Positions 45,691 to 57,040 of a stretch of DNA of 64,000 nt are shown here, in pieces; position 1 is the stretch's first letter, and each line of letters starts with the position of its first letter. Below the pieces are notes generated by a model that saw only the letters and a list, made by a program, of their open reading frames with translations, ran no database searches and was not told the origin of the DNA. Location: NCBI RefSeq assembly GCF_029407905.1, contig NC_073641.1, positions 21,001,001 to 21,065,000 of the forward strand. The letters run 5' to 3'. Both the position numbers and the translations under genes were made by a program. The stretch is from Bubalus kerabau. Taxonomy: Eukaryota; Chordata; Mammalia; Artiodactyla; Bovidae.

Positions 45691-48253
45691 TAATATTACA
45701 TGATAGGAATCCTGGATAGTAGTTACTGCTTCTGAATGTCCTTTCTCTTAGATCCATCTTTTCTTATTTATCCTAACATAAAGCAATAGTTATAAATGAG
45801 CTCAGAAGTTTGACATTCCTACTCAGTTCATGTGCACCTAAAAGCAAAGGGGAGTCAGTTAATTATCGTTTGTTTTGAGTCTGAGTCCCCAGCAGGAAAC
45901 AGAGCTCCAGGAACTCTAACTGAGGCTGGTATCTGTTCTGTCGTGTAGTGAGACAGCGGTACTCTCTGAATTATTTTTCTGGAAACTATTCTTCTAGGAG
46001 CTTGTAGTAGGCATAATGCTGCCCCACAGGAGCTTATAAATTAATGGGAATCATGGTACAAGGATGCTGTAAGAACTTCACCACTATAAACCACTTTACC
46101 TCCTGGGGTGGTGATGTTTTCTGTTATTCCTGCTTTACTGAAATGAAGATTGCAAGTAGAAATGGAATCAAAGATGAAATTAGCATAAGAACATTTTCAT
46201 TTTCCTGGTAGGACTGTAGAGCCCTGGTATTCAGCTGGCTGTTTACAAGGAATGTCCCTTCTGGCTGGTCATGGCATTAATCTTCATTGGGTTGAGACCA
46301 AGCATTTTGATTGGAAAATATATTGACTTTGGCCTTGTGACTACAGACATTCCTATTCTTAGCAATCCATAGAACTGAAGGAAACCTCTTTATATTCTGT
46401 TTCAACCTTCTGAGTCGTCGTCTCTATCTTTTCTTGTTTGTTAGGTCTCTTTGCCCACCATCATTGTGTCTAATAATGGTAACCATTGGTCAGCTAGTTC
46501 CATGGCTACTTAAGACCTGGAGTCTTAAGATTCCTTGGAAAGGTGCCAACCACGTTAAAGTATAATCTGATCAATTTAGTTAAAGCACTGTTTGTGAGAG
46601 TGTAAGTGTTATTATGCAGCATTTTCACCTTCCCACCTCAAATCTCCCTCCCACACTTCTTCTACCACTTCCAACCCCCACTTTCATTACCAGTACTGGA
46701 TAGTTAGTGATCTTTTTGAAGAATTTCTTCTCTATAGATTGAATTCAAAAGCTTTGATTCATAACCAGACTTCTAGTGATTTACTTTGCTGGTAAATTAA
46801 AAGCCATCTGGATTGGAAGGCCTAGTTAGATAATTTATAGCTTATTGTGATTCTAAAATTAATTATTTTTTAGCTCTCTGATACTCTATCTAGATCACAT
46901 TTCTAAGATGAATAGCAAACATGTCAGAATTCAGTAGCTCCAAACTCCATTGAAATCTTCTCCCAATTTTCTTGGGTTGACTCAAATATATTTTAAAAAA
47001 TTACTTACTTTCATGGTTTGGCAAGACTCAGACAGAAAACAGCTTCCAGTGTCAGTGGTAGCAGGAAAGAATACTAATAAGTGTTAGTCATCCACAGTAA
47101 ATTAAAAATATAGTAATAAAGGAAAATTAAACTGCAGTGTGTTTGGGTGTTTGCTCTATTACCATAAATCCACTCTCTCATCTTCTATTCTCTGAAAAAG
47201 AGTGGGTGTGGCAAGAAGCATTGTGAAATTCCATTAGCATTTTTAGAGAAAATTACTCTACTAAATGATTCAGGATTCAGCTCCTAGCTTCTAAGGTTCA
47301 ACTCGGCTGTATGAAACATTTTATTTTGTATACAAATGATGCCATAGAATTCTTCGAATGTAAACATTTGTTAGCAGCTAGCCCAAATTCTCTTAGTTTT
47401 TAGGTGAGGGAATGCTAATAATTAGCCCAGGTTCTCATACCTAGTTACTGGTGACAAAGAGGTAGAAATTCACCAATCCACCCTCAGGCTGGATGTTGAT
47501 CAAAATACTTCAGAAACAATATTTTAGACTAGAATACAATGCCTTGCCCTTGGTAAGTAAATAAAGAAATATTAGGTATTACTTAGAGATTCAAGTCTAC
47601 ATTATAAAAATGTGTTTTCCTTCTCACTTTGTTACTGAAGAAGTTTATCTGGAAATGAATAAATGCAGAGATGCAACGAGATATTGAGTCAGATTGCCCA
47701 GGCTTTATATTTTAGATTCACATTCATTCCATTTCTCTGGGAAGTTTGCCTTTCTTTTTCTCTGCTCAGTTTTGATGCATAACAGATTCTGTTACACTGG
47801 AGATTGTTAAGACTTCATCAAGTGAGGATTCCCTGACTTCTGCCTCCCTGCTGAACCACAAAGTAGCCAAACTAATTCATGTCACCTCCTTCTCAACCCC
47901 ACAATGCAAGATCCTGTGTAGACCTAACGTTGCTATTACCAGTGATCCTAATTTCCTAGCAATATGATCCTTTTGACAGTTTGTACATGTTTGGTGTCTC
48001 TGCCAACCTCCAAATCACAGCAAGCTGTTAATTCCAAATCACCTTTTGCAAAGTACATTTCAAAGTTTTCTCATAGATTGCTCTAAGCGTATTAGACAAC
48101 TGGAAGGTTAATGTGTTTTTTTTTTTTTTTCTTTTTTAATACTCAAAAAAAACTTTTAAAATATAGCTTTCTGACTCTGATTGTACCCTCAATATTTTCA
48201 TAATGATTTTCTGCTCCTCAGTAGGAAAAGCTGCTTGATCCTGTCATGGACAC
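45691..48253. other. 2.6 kb without recognised gene or repeat
   Basis: The longest stretch here free of young repeats. It includes an ACCATCATTGTGTCTAATAATGG segment at 46455-46480 that reads faintly like a retroviral integrase motif, which I rejected. A T run (about 48115-48131) lies near the right end. Confidence 0.45.
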
Positions 48254-48381
48254 GCTGCTGCTGCTGCTGCTGCTAAGTCACTTCAGTCGTGTCCGACTCT
48301 GTGCGACCCCATAGACGGCAGCCCACCAGGCTCTTCCGTCTCTGGGATTTTCCAGGCAAGAATACTGGAGTGGGTTGCCAT
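48254..48381 (-). mobile_element. Bov-A monomer SINE, 5'-truncated
   Basis: (GCTGCT)n tail complement, then AAGTCACTTCAGTCGTGTCC to CTGGAGTGGGTTGCCA. TSD not evident. Confidence 0.92.
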
Positions 48382-49040
48382 ATTCTCACATAAAAAAATC
48401 ACAGCTTTTAAATTTTAGATCACCTCTTAAGAACTGTAGATCTCACAGCACAAACTCCTCAAAATTGGTGGGCATGTACCACAGGCCTCAGCCTTGACTT
48501 AGAAAATAAAAAATCTGATACTTCAGTGTATATATGTAACCACGTATCTTTTTTTTTTTTCATTTTATTTTATTTATTTATTTTTTTTATAACCACCATA
48601 TATCTTAAGAGAGAATATTTGCTCATGTTGTCCCTCTGTAATGCTTCAGATAAATGATAAAAGCTATTTTAAGTACATAACCTCATATCACAAAATTTCA
48701 ATAGAATTATTCATTTAGTTGCAATTTAGGTATTCTCTTGTCTGAAAAAAATGTAAGGTTGAAGAACCCTGAGAAGAGAAGTAGTTCTGAAGGCAGGAAT
48801 AAGAGTTTCAGATATGTTCACTGCTATTTCCAGTGTGGTGTCAAATGTGTTTCTGATTTATTGATGCTATTTCATTTGGTGAAAGAAGAGTGGATGAGGG
48901 AAGGAAATGCCACTGTAAATATTCTAGGTTCACTTAAGAATTTGTGGCAAATTTATTCCTTCATTTATTTCTATTTAGTTCTTATTTCTACTAGAAATTT
49001 GTTATCCATTTTTGTTGTTTTTTTTAATCAACATTAGTAC
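48382..49040. other. spacer with T-rich tract
   Basis: A T/TTTA-rich tract at 48548-48592 resembles the tail complement of an L1 reduced to almost nothing. The 99-codon frame at 48738 starts at TTG and has no support. Confidence 0.45.
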
Positions 49041-49337
49041 TCAGATCAGATCAGACAGTTGCTCAGTCATGTCCGACTCTTTGTGACCCCATGAAACGCA
49101 GCACGCCAGGCCTCCCTGTCCATCACCAACTCCTGGAGTTCACCCAGACTCACATCCATCGAGTCAGTGATGCCATCCAGCCATCTCAACCTCTGTCGTC
49201 CCCTTCTCCTCCTGCCCCCAATCCCTCCCAGCATCAGAGTCTTTTCCAATGAGTCAACTCTTCACATGAGGTGGCCAAAGTACTGGAGTTTCAGCTTTAG
49301 CATCATTCCTTCCAAAGAAATACCAGGGCTGATCTCA
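49041..49337 (-). mobile_element. BovB 3' end, young type, variant tail
   Basis: TCAGATCAGATCAGACAGTTG gives an (ATCTG)n tail instead of AACTG or AAC. Then come young-type blocks, ending GGGCTGATCTC. About 290 bp. Confidence 0.95.
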
Positions 49338-51146
49338 AGACTACATATTTCCCTCTGAATGTTGTGTTAGCTATATAGTATAGCCTATGATAGGTAGTAT
49401 TTTCAGTATAGTTGTTTTTTTGAAGGTCTGCAATTACAGCTTGTTTTTCTGCTTTGATCTAAAAAATAGAGATGTTTAGAATTTCCAGTGTAAAGGATTT
49501 TTGTTGTAATTGATTTCTGATTTTATTGTTTCTAGTTCTTGACTTGTGAACAAAATTATTATCTTTGTTACATGTACTTTCTTGGAATTTTGGGGTTTCT
49601 TTGTGGCCAAATATGTTATCAGATTTTATGAATAGTCAAAGAATTTGAACAGTAGGAGTATTCTTTATTATTGCAGTACATAATTTGATGTACCTGTGTA
49701 CATCTATAATTTCTACCTTGTTTATTTGGGAGTTTTCTATCCCTGTATTTACTTTATGATAATTGAGAGACGTGAAGTTTCATATTAGTGTGTTTCTGAC
49801 TATTTCTTCTTTCATCTTTTATAATTTATGCTTTATGGGAATTTATGCTATTATTTTTATATAGATTATTGATGTGTTAGTTCTTTATTGTGAATTATGG
49901 AATTCAGCATTATTTATTTTCTAATTTAATTTTTTTCTCCAATATTCTACATTTTGTCGTGGTAAGATCACAGTTCCTTATTTCATCTTTCATTTGTTTG
50001 GTACATCTTTGTGGGTTCTTTCATTTTTAATTTCTCAGAAGCACTTAAGTATATCTCTTATTTGTGGCATAGATCTTATAATCTATAAAATTTTGTAGTC
50101 TAACATGATTTTTGATTGTAATAGATGATTTTTTAAATCCTTTACATTTACTGATATGACAAGTGTATTTGATATTAGTTCTTTCACGTTATTATGCATT
50201 TTGCATATTTACATCTTACTTATTTTTAAAAGTATTCCATTGGTGGTTTATTTTCTTTGATATTTTGTTGTCCTTTTTTTCAAGCTTTTTTCTTAGTTTT
50301 TTTTATATTTTGTGTTTATATGTATCTCTTTACATATAATCTGTTTTATCTAAAAGAGCATTTATGAAATTAATTTGTGACCTCTTCTTGATTTCCCTCT
50401 TCCCTTTCCCCAACCAGCCAATGTTGGTTAATAGTGTTATTTTGCTTAGTACTTACCTTTATACTCCTAAGTCTTAATTGATATCTTTTGAATTCCAGTC
50501 ATTATATGTGAAGGAATCAATAATTGTTCTTCCTTCTCTGTTTTCCTTCCATTTTTCTTAACTGAAGTACTGCCATATTCATATGCTATACTCTCAATCT
50601 TATCCTCACTTTTATTTTTACAAATATATTAGATAAAATAGATTCAGTCAAGGCACATAACATACTTTTTTCCCAAAAGTTTCCCAGTTATCCTCTACTA
50701 ATTTTCTCAGCAATGGCTCATAGGAACAATATTCCTTAAGTTTGTAGAGATTCATAACTCTGTGTTCACAATTTTTATATTTGAAGAACATCTTTGCATA
50801 AACTCTTGTTCCTGAGTGCCTTCTAAGTTTTGCTCCACTGTTTTCTGCTTCTAAAATTTTCCATTACAAAGTCTGAGGCAAAGTTCATTTTAGTTTTTTC
50901 AGTAATGACTAATTAACTTTGCTCATAGGTCCAAAAGAGTCTTTCTTTCTTTTTTTTAATTTTAATGACATTTTATTTAATCTTACATAATCAAAACTAT
51001 CTTTACATGCCATCAGTATAAATAAACATCATGAACAGAATATTTTGCATTCTTTTATCCATGTTAAGTCTTTATTATCTGGTGTGTGTTTTACGTCTAT
51101 AGCACATCTTAGTTTGGACTAGCATTATATATTCTTGCCTCTGTTG
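49338..51146 (-). mobile_element. ancient HAL1/L1M-like element, left part
   Basis: AT-rich antisense LINE text: 'attatctttgttacatgtactttcttggaattttgggg', 'gagagacgtgaagttt', 'cccagttatcctctac', 'gttcctgagtgccttctaagttttgctccactg'. Order and wording fit the HAL1/L1M group. Highly diverged. Interrupted by the BovB on its left and the L1 fragment on its right. Confidence 0.5.
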
Positions 51147-52385
51147 TCAAAAATAAGGTACCGCTAGTTGTGTGGGTTTATCTCTGGGTTCTCTATCTTG
51201 TTCCATTGGTCTATATTTCTGTTTTTGTGCCAGTACCATACTCTCTTGTTGGCTGTAGCTTTGTAGTATAGTCTGAAATCAGGAAGGTTGATTCCTCCAG
51301 CTCCATTCTCAAGACTGCTTTGACTATTCGGGGTCTTTTGTGTCTCCATATGAATTATGAAATTTTTTGTTGTAGTTTTGTGAAAAATGCCATTGGTAAT
51401 TTGATAGGGGTTGCATTGAATCTGTAGATTGTATTTGGTAGTATAGTCATTTTCACACTGTTGATTCTTCCTACCCAGGAACATGGAATATTCTCTTTAT
51501 GTTGTATTTGATTTCTTTCATCAGTGTCTTACAGTTTTTCATATACAGGTCTTTAGTCTCCTTAGGTAGATTTATTCTTAGATATCTTATTCTTTTTGTT
51601 GCAATGGTGAATGTTATTGATTCTTTAATTTCTCTTTCTGATTTTTCATTGTTAGTATATAGGAATGCAAGTGATTTCTGTGTATTGACCTTGTATCCTG
51701 TGACTTTGCTGAATTTGCTGATTGGCTCTAGTAATGTTCTGATAGTTTCTTTTTGGGTTTTCAATGTATAGTATCATGTCATCTGCAAGCAGTGAGAGTT
51801 TACTTCTTCTTTTCTGATCTGGATTTCTTTTATTTCTTTTTCTTCTCTAATTGCCATAGCTAGGACTTCCAAAACTATGTTGAATAATAGTGGTGAGAGT
51901 GGATACCTTTGTCTTGTTCCTGATCTTAGAGGGAATGCTTTTAGTTTTTCACCATTGAAAATAATGTTTTCTGTGGACTTTTCATATATGGCCTTTACTG
52001 TGTTAAGGTTGATTCCTTCCATGCCCATTTTTTTTTAAAGCATTTTTATCATAAATAGATGCTGAATTTTGTCAAAGGCTTTTTCTGCATCTATTGAGAT
52101 GATCATATGCTTTTTGTATTTTAATTTGTTGATGTGATGTATCATGTTGATTGATTTGTGTATATTGAAGAATCCTTGCATCCCTGGAATAAACCCAACT
52201 TGATCATTGTGTATGAGCTTTTTAATGTGTTGTTGGATTCTGTTTGCTAGAATTTTGTTGAGGATTTTTGCATCTATGTTCATCAATGATATTGGCCTGT
52301 AGTTTTCTTTTTTGTTGTTGTCTTTGCCTGGTTTGCTATCAGGGTGATTGTGGCCTCTTAGAATGAGTTTGGAAGTGTTCCTTTA
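51147..52385 (-). mobile_element. L1 ORF2 internal fragment (no 3' UTR, no 5' part)
   Basis: Antisense L1 covering only RT and post-RT ORF2 sequence, from AAAATAAGGTACCGC to GAATGAGTTTGGAAGTG. It is the best preserved L1 coding stretch here. The absence of a 3' UTR and tail at its 3' (left) side shows that it did not arrive as a simple 5'-truncated insertion, or was later cut down. Confidence 0.9.
51164..52286 (-). pseudogene. L1 ORF2 reverse transcriptase remnant in four frames
   Basis: Four consecutive minus-strand frames carry ORF2 in order. 52286-52035: RT fingers and first palm motif (NKILANRIQQHIKK, DQVGFIPGMQG, SIDAEKAFDKIQH). 52028-51774: GTRQRYPLSPLLFNIVLEVLA, then loss of frame just at the YADD/FADD site (CATGTCATCTGCAAG near 51775). 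51764-51471: thumb, GYKVNTQKS. 51484-51164: INLPDFRLYYKATANKRVWYW. The breaks are frameshifts or stops near 52030, 51770 and 51478. In life this enzyme reverse-transcribes L1 and SINE RNA. Confidence 0.92.
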
Positions 52386-52480
52386 TTTTTAATATTTAAT
52401 ATTTAACAGGATACCTTAGTGTTTCCCCCTAGGTCAATTTTCCTAGGTATATGATATACCCTTAAAATTTAAAGGAGTTC
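52386..52480 (-). mobile_element. short HAL1-like bridge
   Basis: AT-rich text between the L1 fragment and the Bov-tA, probably the middle of the interrupted HAL1-like element. Confidence 0.3.
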
Positions 52481-52492
52481 TAAATTACAGAT

Positions 52493-52660
52493 GGGACTTC
52501 CCTGGTGGCTTGGATGTTAAGGAGTCTACCTGTAACGTGGGAGACCCTGGTTCAATCCCTGGGTTGGGAAGACCCCTTAGAGAAGGAAATGGCAATACAC
52601 TCCAGTATTCTTGCTGGAAAATCCAATGGATGGAGAAGCCTGGCAGGCTACAGTTCAACT
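52493..52660 (+). mobile_element. Bov-tA SINE lacking its 3' end but with TSD
   Basis: GGGACTTCCCTGGTGGCTTGG head through CCTGGCAGGCTACAGTTCAACT. The GGGTCGCAAAGAGTCGGACAC block and tail are missing. A 12-bp TSD, TAAATTACAGAT (52481-52492) against TAAATTATAGAT (52661-52672), has one mismatch. Confidence 0.92.
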
Positions 52661-52697
52661 TAAATTATAGATAAATATTTTTAATCATCTTTTTTTT

Positions 52698-53120
52698 CTT
52701 CTTCAGTTCAGTTCAGTTCAGTCGCTCAGTCGTGTCCGACTCTTTGTGACCCCCTGAATCACAGCACGCCAGGCCTCCCTGTCCATCACCAACTCCTGGA
52801 GTTCACCCAGATTCACGTCCATCGAGTCAGTGATGCCATCCAGCCATCTCATCCTCTGTCGTCCCCTTCTCCTCCTGCCCCCAATCCCTCCCAGCATCAG
52901 AGTCTTTTCCAATGAGTCAGCTCTTCACATGAGGTGGCCAAAGTACTGGAGTTTCAGCTTTAGCATCATTCCTTCCAAAGAAATCCCAGGGCTGATCTCC
53001 TTCAGAATGGACTGGTTGGATCTCCTTGCAGTCCAAGGGACTCTCAAGAGTCTTCTCCAACACCACAGTTCAAAAGCATCAATTCTTTGGTGCTCAGCTT
53101 TCTTCAGAGTCCAACTCTCT
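52698..53120 (-). mobile_element. BovB 3' end, young type, AACTG-tailed
   Basis: TTCAGTTCAGTTCAGTTCAG start, nearly identical in its blocks to the copies at 22683 and 49041, ending CCAACTCTC. The 201-codon plus-strand frame over it is antisense BovB running on into HAL1-like sequence and is not a gene. Confidence 0.96.
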
Positions 53121-53570
53121 CTAATTATGTATATATTTCATTTGTTTTCTATGTATCACTTTCCTTTGCATATTAAAAAATTCTTTCTTTATCCTGTTGA
53201 TTTTCTTTACTTTCCCCATGTTTTGCCTCTCTATCTAATATGGTTTCTACTCTATCTATCTTACCTTGTGGTCGTTGTAATGAAAACATATTTTGAGAAG
53301 TCTTTTCATTGTTTCTCATTTTCTTCCCTGAATTCTATTAGTTCTTCATTCCTGTTATTTGGGTATCTTTTAATATCCTTTGTGGTATCAAAATCTTCAG
53401 TGAATTCTGTATTTTCATTTCTTTTAAAATTGTAATTGTTTTGATAATTTTAAAGCAATTCACAATAGAATATCAATTTATCTTTTCTCTTTACACTTCT
53501 GGAGCTTTTTCCTGATTTGTTTTCTTAATTTATGGGGGACTTCTGCTACTCTTTTCTGGTGTTTTAGAAA
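53121..53570 (-). mobile_element. HAL1-like element, right part
   Basis: 'tttcatttgttttctatgtatcac', 'ttctttctttatcctgttgattttctttactttccccatgttttgcc', 'tctcattttcttccctgaattctattagttcttcattcctgtta' continue the antisense HAL1-type text interrupted by the BovB. Confidence 0.5.
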
Positions 53571-53950
53571 AAATAGTATCATGGAGTGGATGTGATAATA
53601 TTATATTTTAAAAGAATAAGAATCTATGATTCAGTGAAATTCTAAGGTTAGGTTACAATGAGTTGGATATTCCTGCACCATCAATTTGAGAAGGACACTG
53701 TGGAGAGGGGATGGGAGGAACAAGAACAGCTTTTTCTTATTGTTCAGCTTAAGGTGCCCCTCCTGCTATACTTGGTGCTTTGTAAAGCCAGGCTGGCTTT
53801 GACCTTCATTCTCTTTCACTACACCTAGAATGCTTATGGCTACACTTGCTTTCCAGCATTCCTGCAGTTTGGTTGGTTGGGGTGTTTGAACCCAGTTTAT
53901 AAGTAATTTAGTATTTGTGTTTTTTTCCCCTTTTTATTTTGCTAAAAAGG

Positions 53951-53982
53951 TTGTGTGCGTGTGTGTGTGTGTGTGTGTGTAT
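53951..53982. repeat. (GT)n microsatellite
   Basis: About 15 GT units with one GC interruption. Confidence 0.96.
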
Positions 53983-54904
53983 GTTCAAGTATTGGTAGGG
54001 GGAAAGGGTGGTTTTTCACTCTCTTTGTTGCTTTATTTAGTTTTAAAGAAAATAATAGGAACTTAGCAAAACTTCCTTAATGAAAAAATGATGAGATAAA
54101 GAGGAGCAAGATTCTTGATTCTCATTCCATTTCTACTGTTTCTTTTGTCAAGATAGGCCCTGCCTCTTCACTCCTATACTAGAAAGATGTTCTCACATTT
54201 AAGGTCTATAGCAATTTATAGGTTCTATGATTCAATGACATTCTGTATTGTACTGGTTGTTAGTCCTGTATCCTTCTCATGGAAGTTACCTTTCCTGAAG
54301 GTAAAGAATTGGCCTGCTGGTAAAGTGGCATGACACTACAGTGAGAAAAAATGAGCCCTGGGTGGAAAAAATCAATCCTGACTCTACCTAAGAGGGCAAT
54401 TAGTCCATTCTACTCAGCTATCTATCAATTATTCAAAGAACAATTATTCTCCCTTATGTTTGTTTGGCTTAGGCTCTGTGTTGACAATTTTACTAAGAGT
54501 TTGTCCAAGGCAGAAAGTAAGTGGAAGTCAGTCTTAAATCACCATGTCTGACTGTGACCTGTGATAAAAAGTTTAATGGGAAAGTTCAGTTTTAATGCGA
54601 GTAACAGGTATTCATTGACTATAAGGTGCTGGAGATATATTTGGAGCTAAGTTAGAAATAGTTCCTGTTCTTTGAGTAAGTCAATCATCTTCCTCAAGTA
54701 AGTAATCTCACTTCACATCCAGTGAAGTTGCAACTGTTGACTAAGAGTTTTCTAGTCTTTTCTTATCCCATTAGCATATTTAAGCCAGTGTATATTTGGT
54801 TTCTGTCTGGGGGTCAGGGTTCTATAAACTTCAATACAGTGACCTTTTCTGTCTTGTATATTACTGGATTCCTAATGCCCATCATAGCACCTGATATAAC
54901 GCAT

Positions 54905-54929
54905 GCACACACACACACACACACACACA
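54905..54929. repeat. (CA)n microsatellite
   Basis: About 12 CA units. Confidence 0.96.
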
Positions 54930-55299
54930 TATGTGATGCATGAATGAATAAAGAAAAATTAAAAAAAAACTAAAAAAAAAAAAGAAATATATTAACAGAC
55001 AGAGGAGTTTTTACTAATTGATCTCTAACATAATTTTATTGTTCCCATACTTGTGGATTTTATGTCTTTGGAAGAAAGTGAGTTGTCACTCATCAACTAT
55101 ATATAAATTTGCTTTGTCATCTCAGAAACTCAAATATAAAATATCCTATACCAAAATGGTAAGATTGAATTCAATTTAGTAATTGGGGTATAGTCTGAAG
55201 ACTATATATAATCTAATGACCTTTTATTGAGAATAAGTTGAGAAAAAAATCTCACAATTCTTTTGGCTAAACTGTGTATTTTGGATGTATAGTTTTCAG

Positions 55300-55640
55300 A
55301 TGTGAGTGGAATTTGGAATCAGAAAGACAGATTCAAACTCTAGTTCCTCTACTTGGTCTCTCTTTAAGTGAAAGTGAAGTCGCTCAGTCCTGTCTGACTC
55401 TTTGACCCCATGGACTGTAGCCTACCAGGCTCCTCCCTCCATGGGATTCTCCAGGCAAGAGTACTGGAGTGGGGTGCCATTTCCTTCTCCAGGGGATCTT
55501 CCTGACCCAGGGATCGAACCCGGGTCTCCTGCCTTCCAGGCAGATGCTGGTCTCTCTTTGTGCTTCAGCAAATGACTTGATCTTTCCAAGCCTTTGTTTG
55601 GTCATTTAAAAATAAAGATAAAATAACTTCCTAGCATTTA
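55300..55640 (-). repeat. MIR SINE, interrupted by Bov-tA
   Basis: Antisense MIR: 'gtggaatttggaatcagaaagacagattcaaactctagttcc', then after the insertion 'gacttgatctttccaagcctttgtttggtcatttaaaaataaagata'. The halves join cleanly when the Bov-tA and one TSD copy are ignored. Confidence 0.8.
55366..55547 (-). mobile_element. Bov-tA SINE, 5'-truncated, inserted in MIR
   Basis: Antisense: AAGTGAAAGTGAAGTCGCTC start, B-box complement GGGATCGAACCCGGG, ending CCAGGCAGATGC before the tRNA head is complete. A perfect 12-bp TSD, TGGTCTCTCTTT, lies at 55354-55365 and 55548-55559. Confidence 0.96.
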
Positions 55641-56629
55641 GTGACACAATATATAGGACATCAACATGTAGTACCTCGCCTTATGAAGCATTGTTTTTTG
55701 TTTTTGTTTTTTAATCTCTCTTTGTCTCTTTCATTCTCATTTTCACTCTTTGTTATTCTCAATACTTCAATTTCTCACTATGGTTTTCAGATTAAGATTA
55801 TTACTGGATCACATTCATTTTTAACTTAAAAACATCACTTCCCATTTAGTTGAAATGAATATCAATAGAGTTCACACTTCTTAAAGCCCTGAAAATATGC
55901 TATCTGTTCAAAACCCAGTTGACTGGCATACTAAGAGTTTAGAAAATTTAGAAATACCCATTGTAATGGTGTTTTCTGAGGCATTAGCTGTTATTTTGAA
56001 AGAAGAGATCTGGTAAGGAGACTTGGATATGAGATAAAAGAACTAGTTACTGACTTATAAACTAATGGCCCAGATTTCGTGTAATTAAATACCACAGTGG
56101 CTCAGAATTTCATTATACCCCTGTGGAAAAATTACAGTTGCCTCAATTATTAATTTTTAGGAATTTAGCCTTGACCAGCATATTTTTGGTCATATTAAAA
56201 CTACGCATTAGTGTTCAGTGGCTTGTAAAAATAAACTTCCTTCTAGACAATTTTGTGTTGTTGTTCTATAAAGCACATGCAAATGAATATACAGAATGAG
56301 AAGGACCACAATTTAAAGGTGCCTTCTTTCATCCCTTATATTCTTATTTATTCTAATACACAGTAAATTTGAGCAATAGAGCAAACAATTTCTCTATAAA
56401 ACTTGAGAGTTTGTTTCTTTTTTCTTGAAAGAAAATGAGCAGTTTATTCAGAGAGTCCCTCTGTGAAGAATTGGACTAAATTGTAATTAAAAAAAAATTC
56501 TTTCCTTATATAGTATTTTTTTTTTATTATTCCCCTGGTGAATTTTGTTTTCCTTGAAGGTGAAGATAAATGACTAGTGCTCATAGAAAAGTATATGTAT
56601 TTAGCAAAATTAAGTACCCATATTAGTTT
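55641..56629. other. unassigned stretch
   Basis: No gene or recognised repeat. The 62-codon frame at 55641 is TTG/T-rich and unconvincing. Confidence 0.5.
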
Positions 56630-57012
56630 CCTGGGGCTACTGTAACAAAGTACCACAAACTGAGTAGATTAAATGATAGAAATTGATTGTCTCAGTTCTG
56701 GAGGCTAGTCTGAAATCAAAGTATTGGCAGAGTTGCTTCCTTCAGATGGCTTCAAGAGAAGGATTTATTCTAGGTTTTTCTCCTTATAGGTGGTTGCAGA
56801 TGGTCAACTCTCTTAATGTCCCTTGACATCATCTTCATTCTACATGTCTCTGTATTCAAATTTCCCCTTTTATTATAAGGACACCAGACAAATTGGATTA
56901 AATCCAACCTTAATGAACTTATTTGAACTGGGTTACCTCTGAAAAGACCTCATCTCCAAATAAGGTCACATTTTCTGGTACTAGGGAAGTGAGGCATGGA
57001 TTTAATCCATAG
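56630..57012 (+). repeat. ancient interspersed repeat (same family as 22330-22676)
   Basis: 'gtttcctggggctactgtaacaaagtaccac', 'ctcagttctggaggctag', 'ttataaggacacc', 'ggttacctctgaaaagacctcatctccaaataagg'. Better preserved than the other copy. Family recognised but not named with confidence. Confidence 0.7.
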
Positions 57013-57040
57013 TAATAGCCATTAAAATATAGGTAAAATA

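Larger units (their letters stand above)
53571..55299. other. 1.7 kb unassigned, with two microsatellites
   Basis: No supported gene. It contains (GT)n at 53951-53982, (CA)n at 54905-54929 and A-rich runs at 54960-54982. The 66-codon ATG frame at 54351 has no family or splice support. Confidence 0.45.

Noticed and set aside
46430..46530. Frame reading PTIIVSNNGNHWS, reminiscent of a retroviral integrase SDNGxHF motif
   Set aside because: Only about a dozen residues fit, stops lie on both sides, and no other retroviral domain or LTR is recognisable within several kb.
48738..49037. 99-codon plus-strand frame
   Set aside because: Starts at TTG; AT-rich, no motif, and it ends in a T-rich stretch.
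52830..53435. 201-codon plus-strand open frame, second longest in the window
   Set aside because: First half is antisense BovB, second half antisense HAL1-like sequence; no splice context or protein family.
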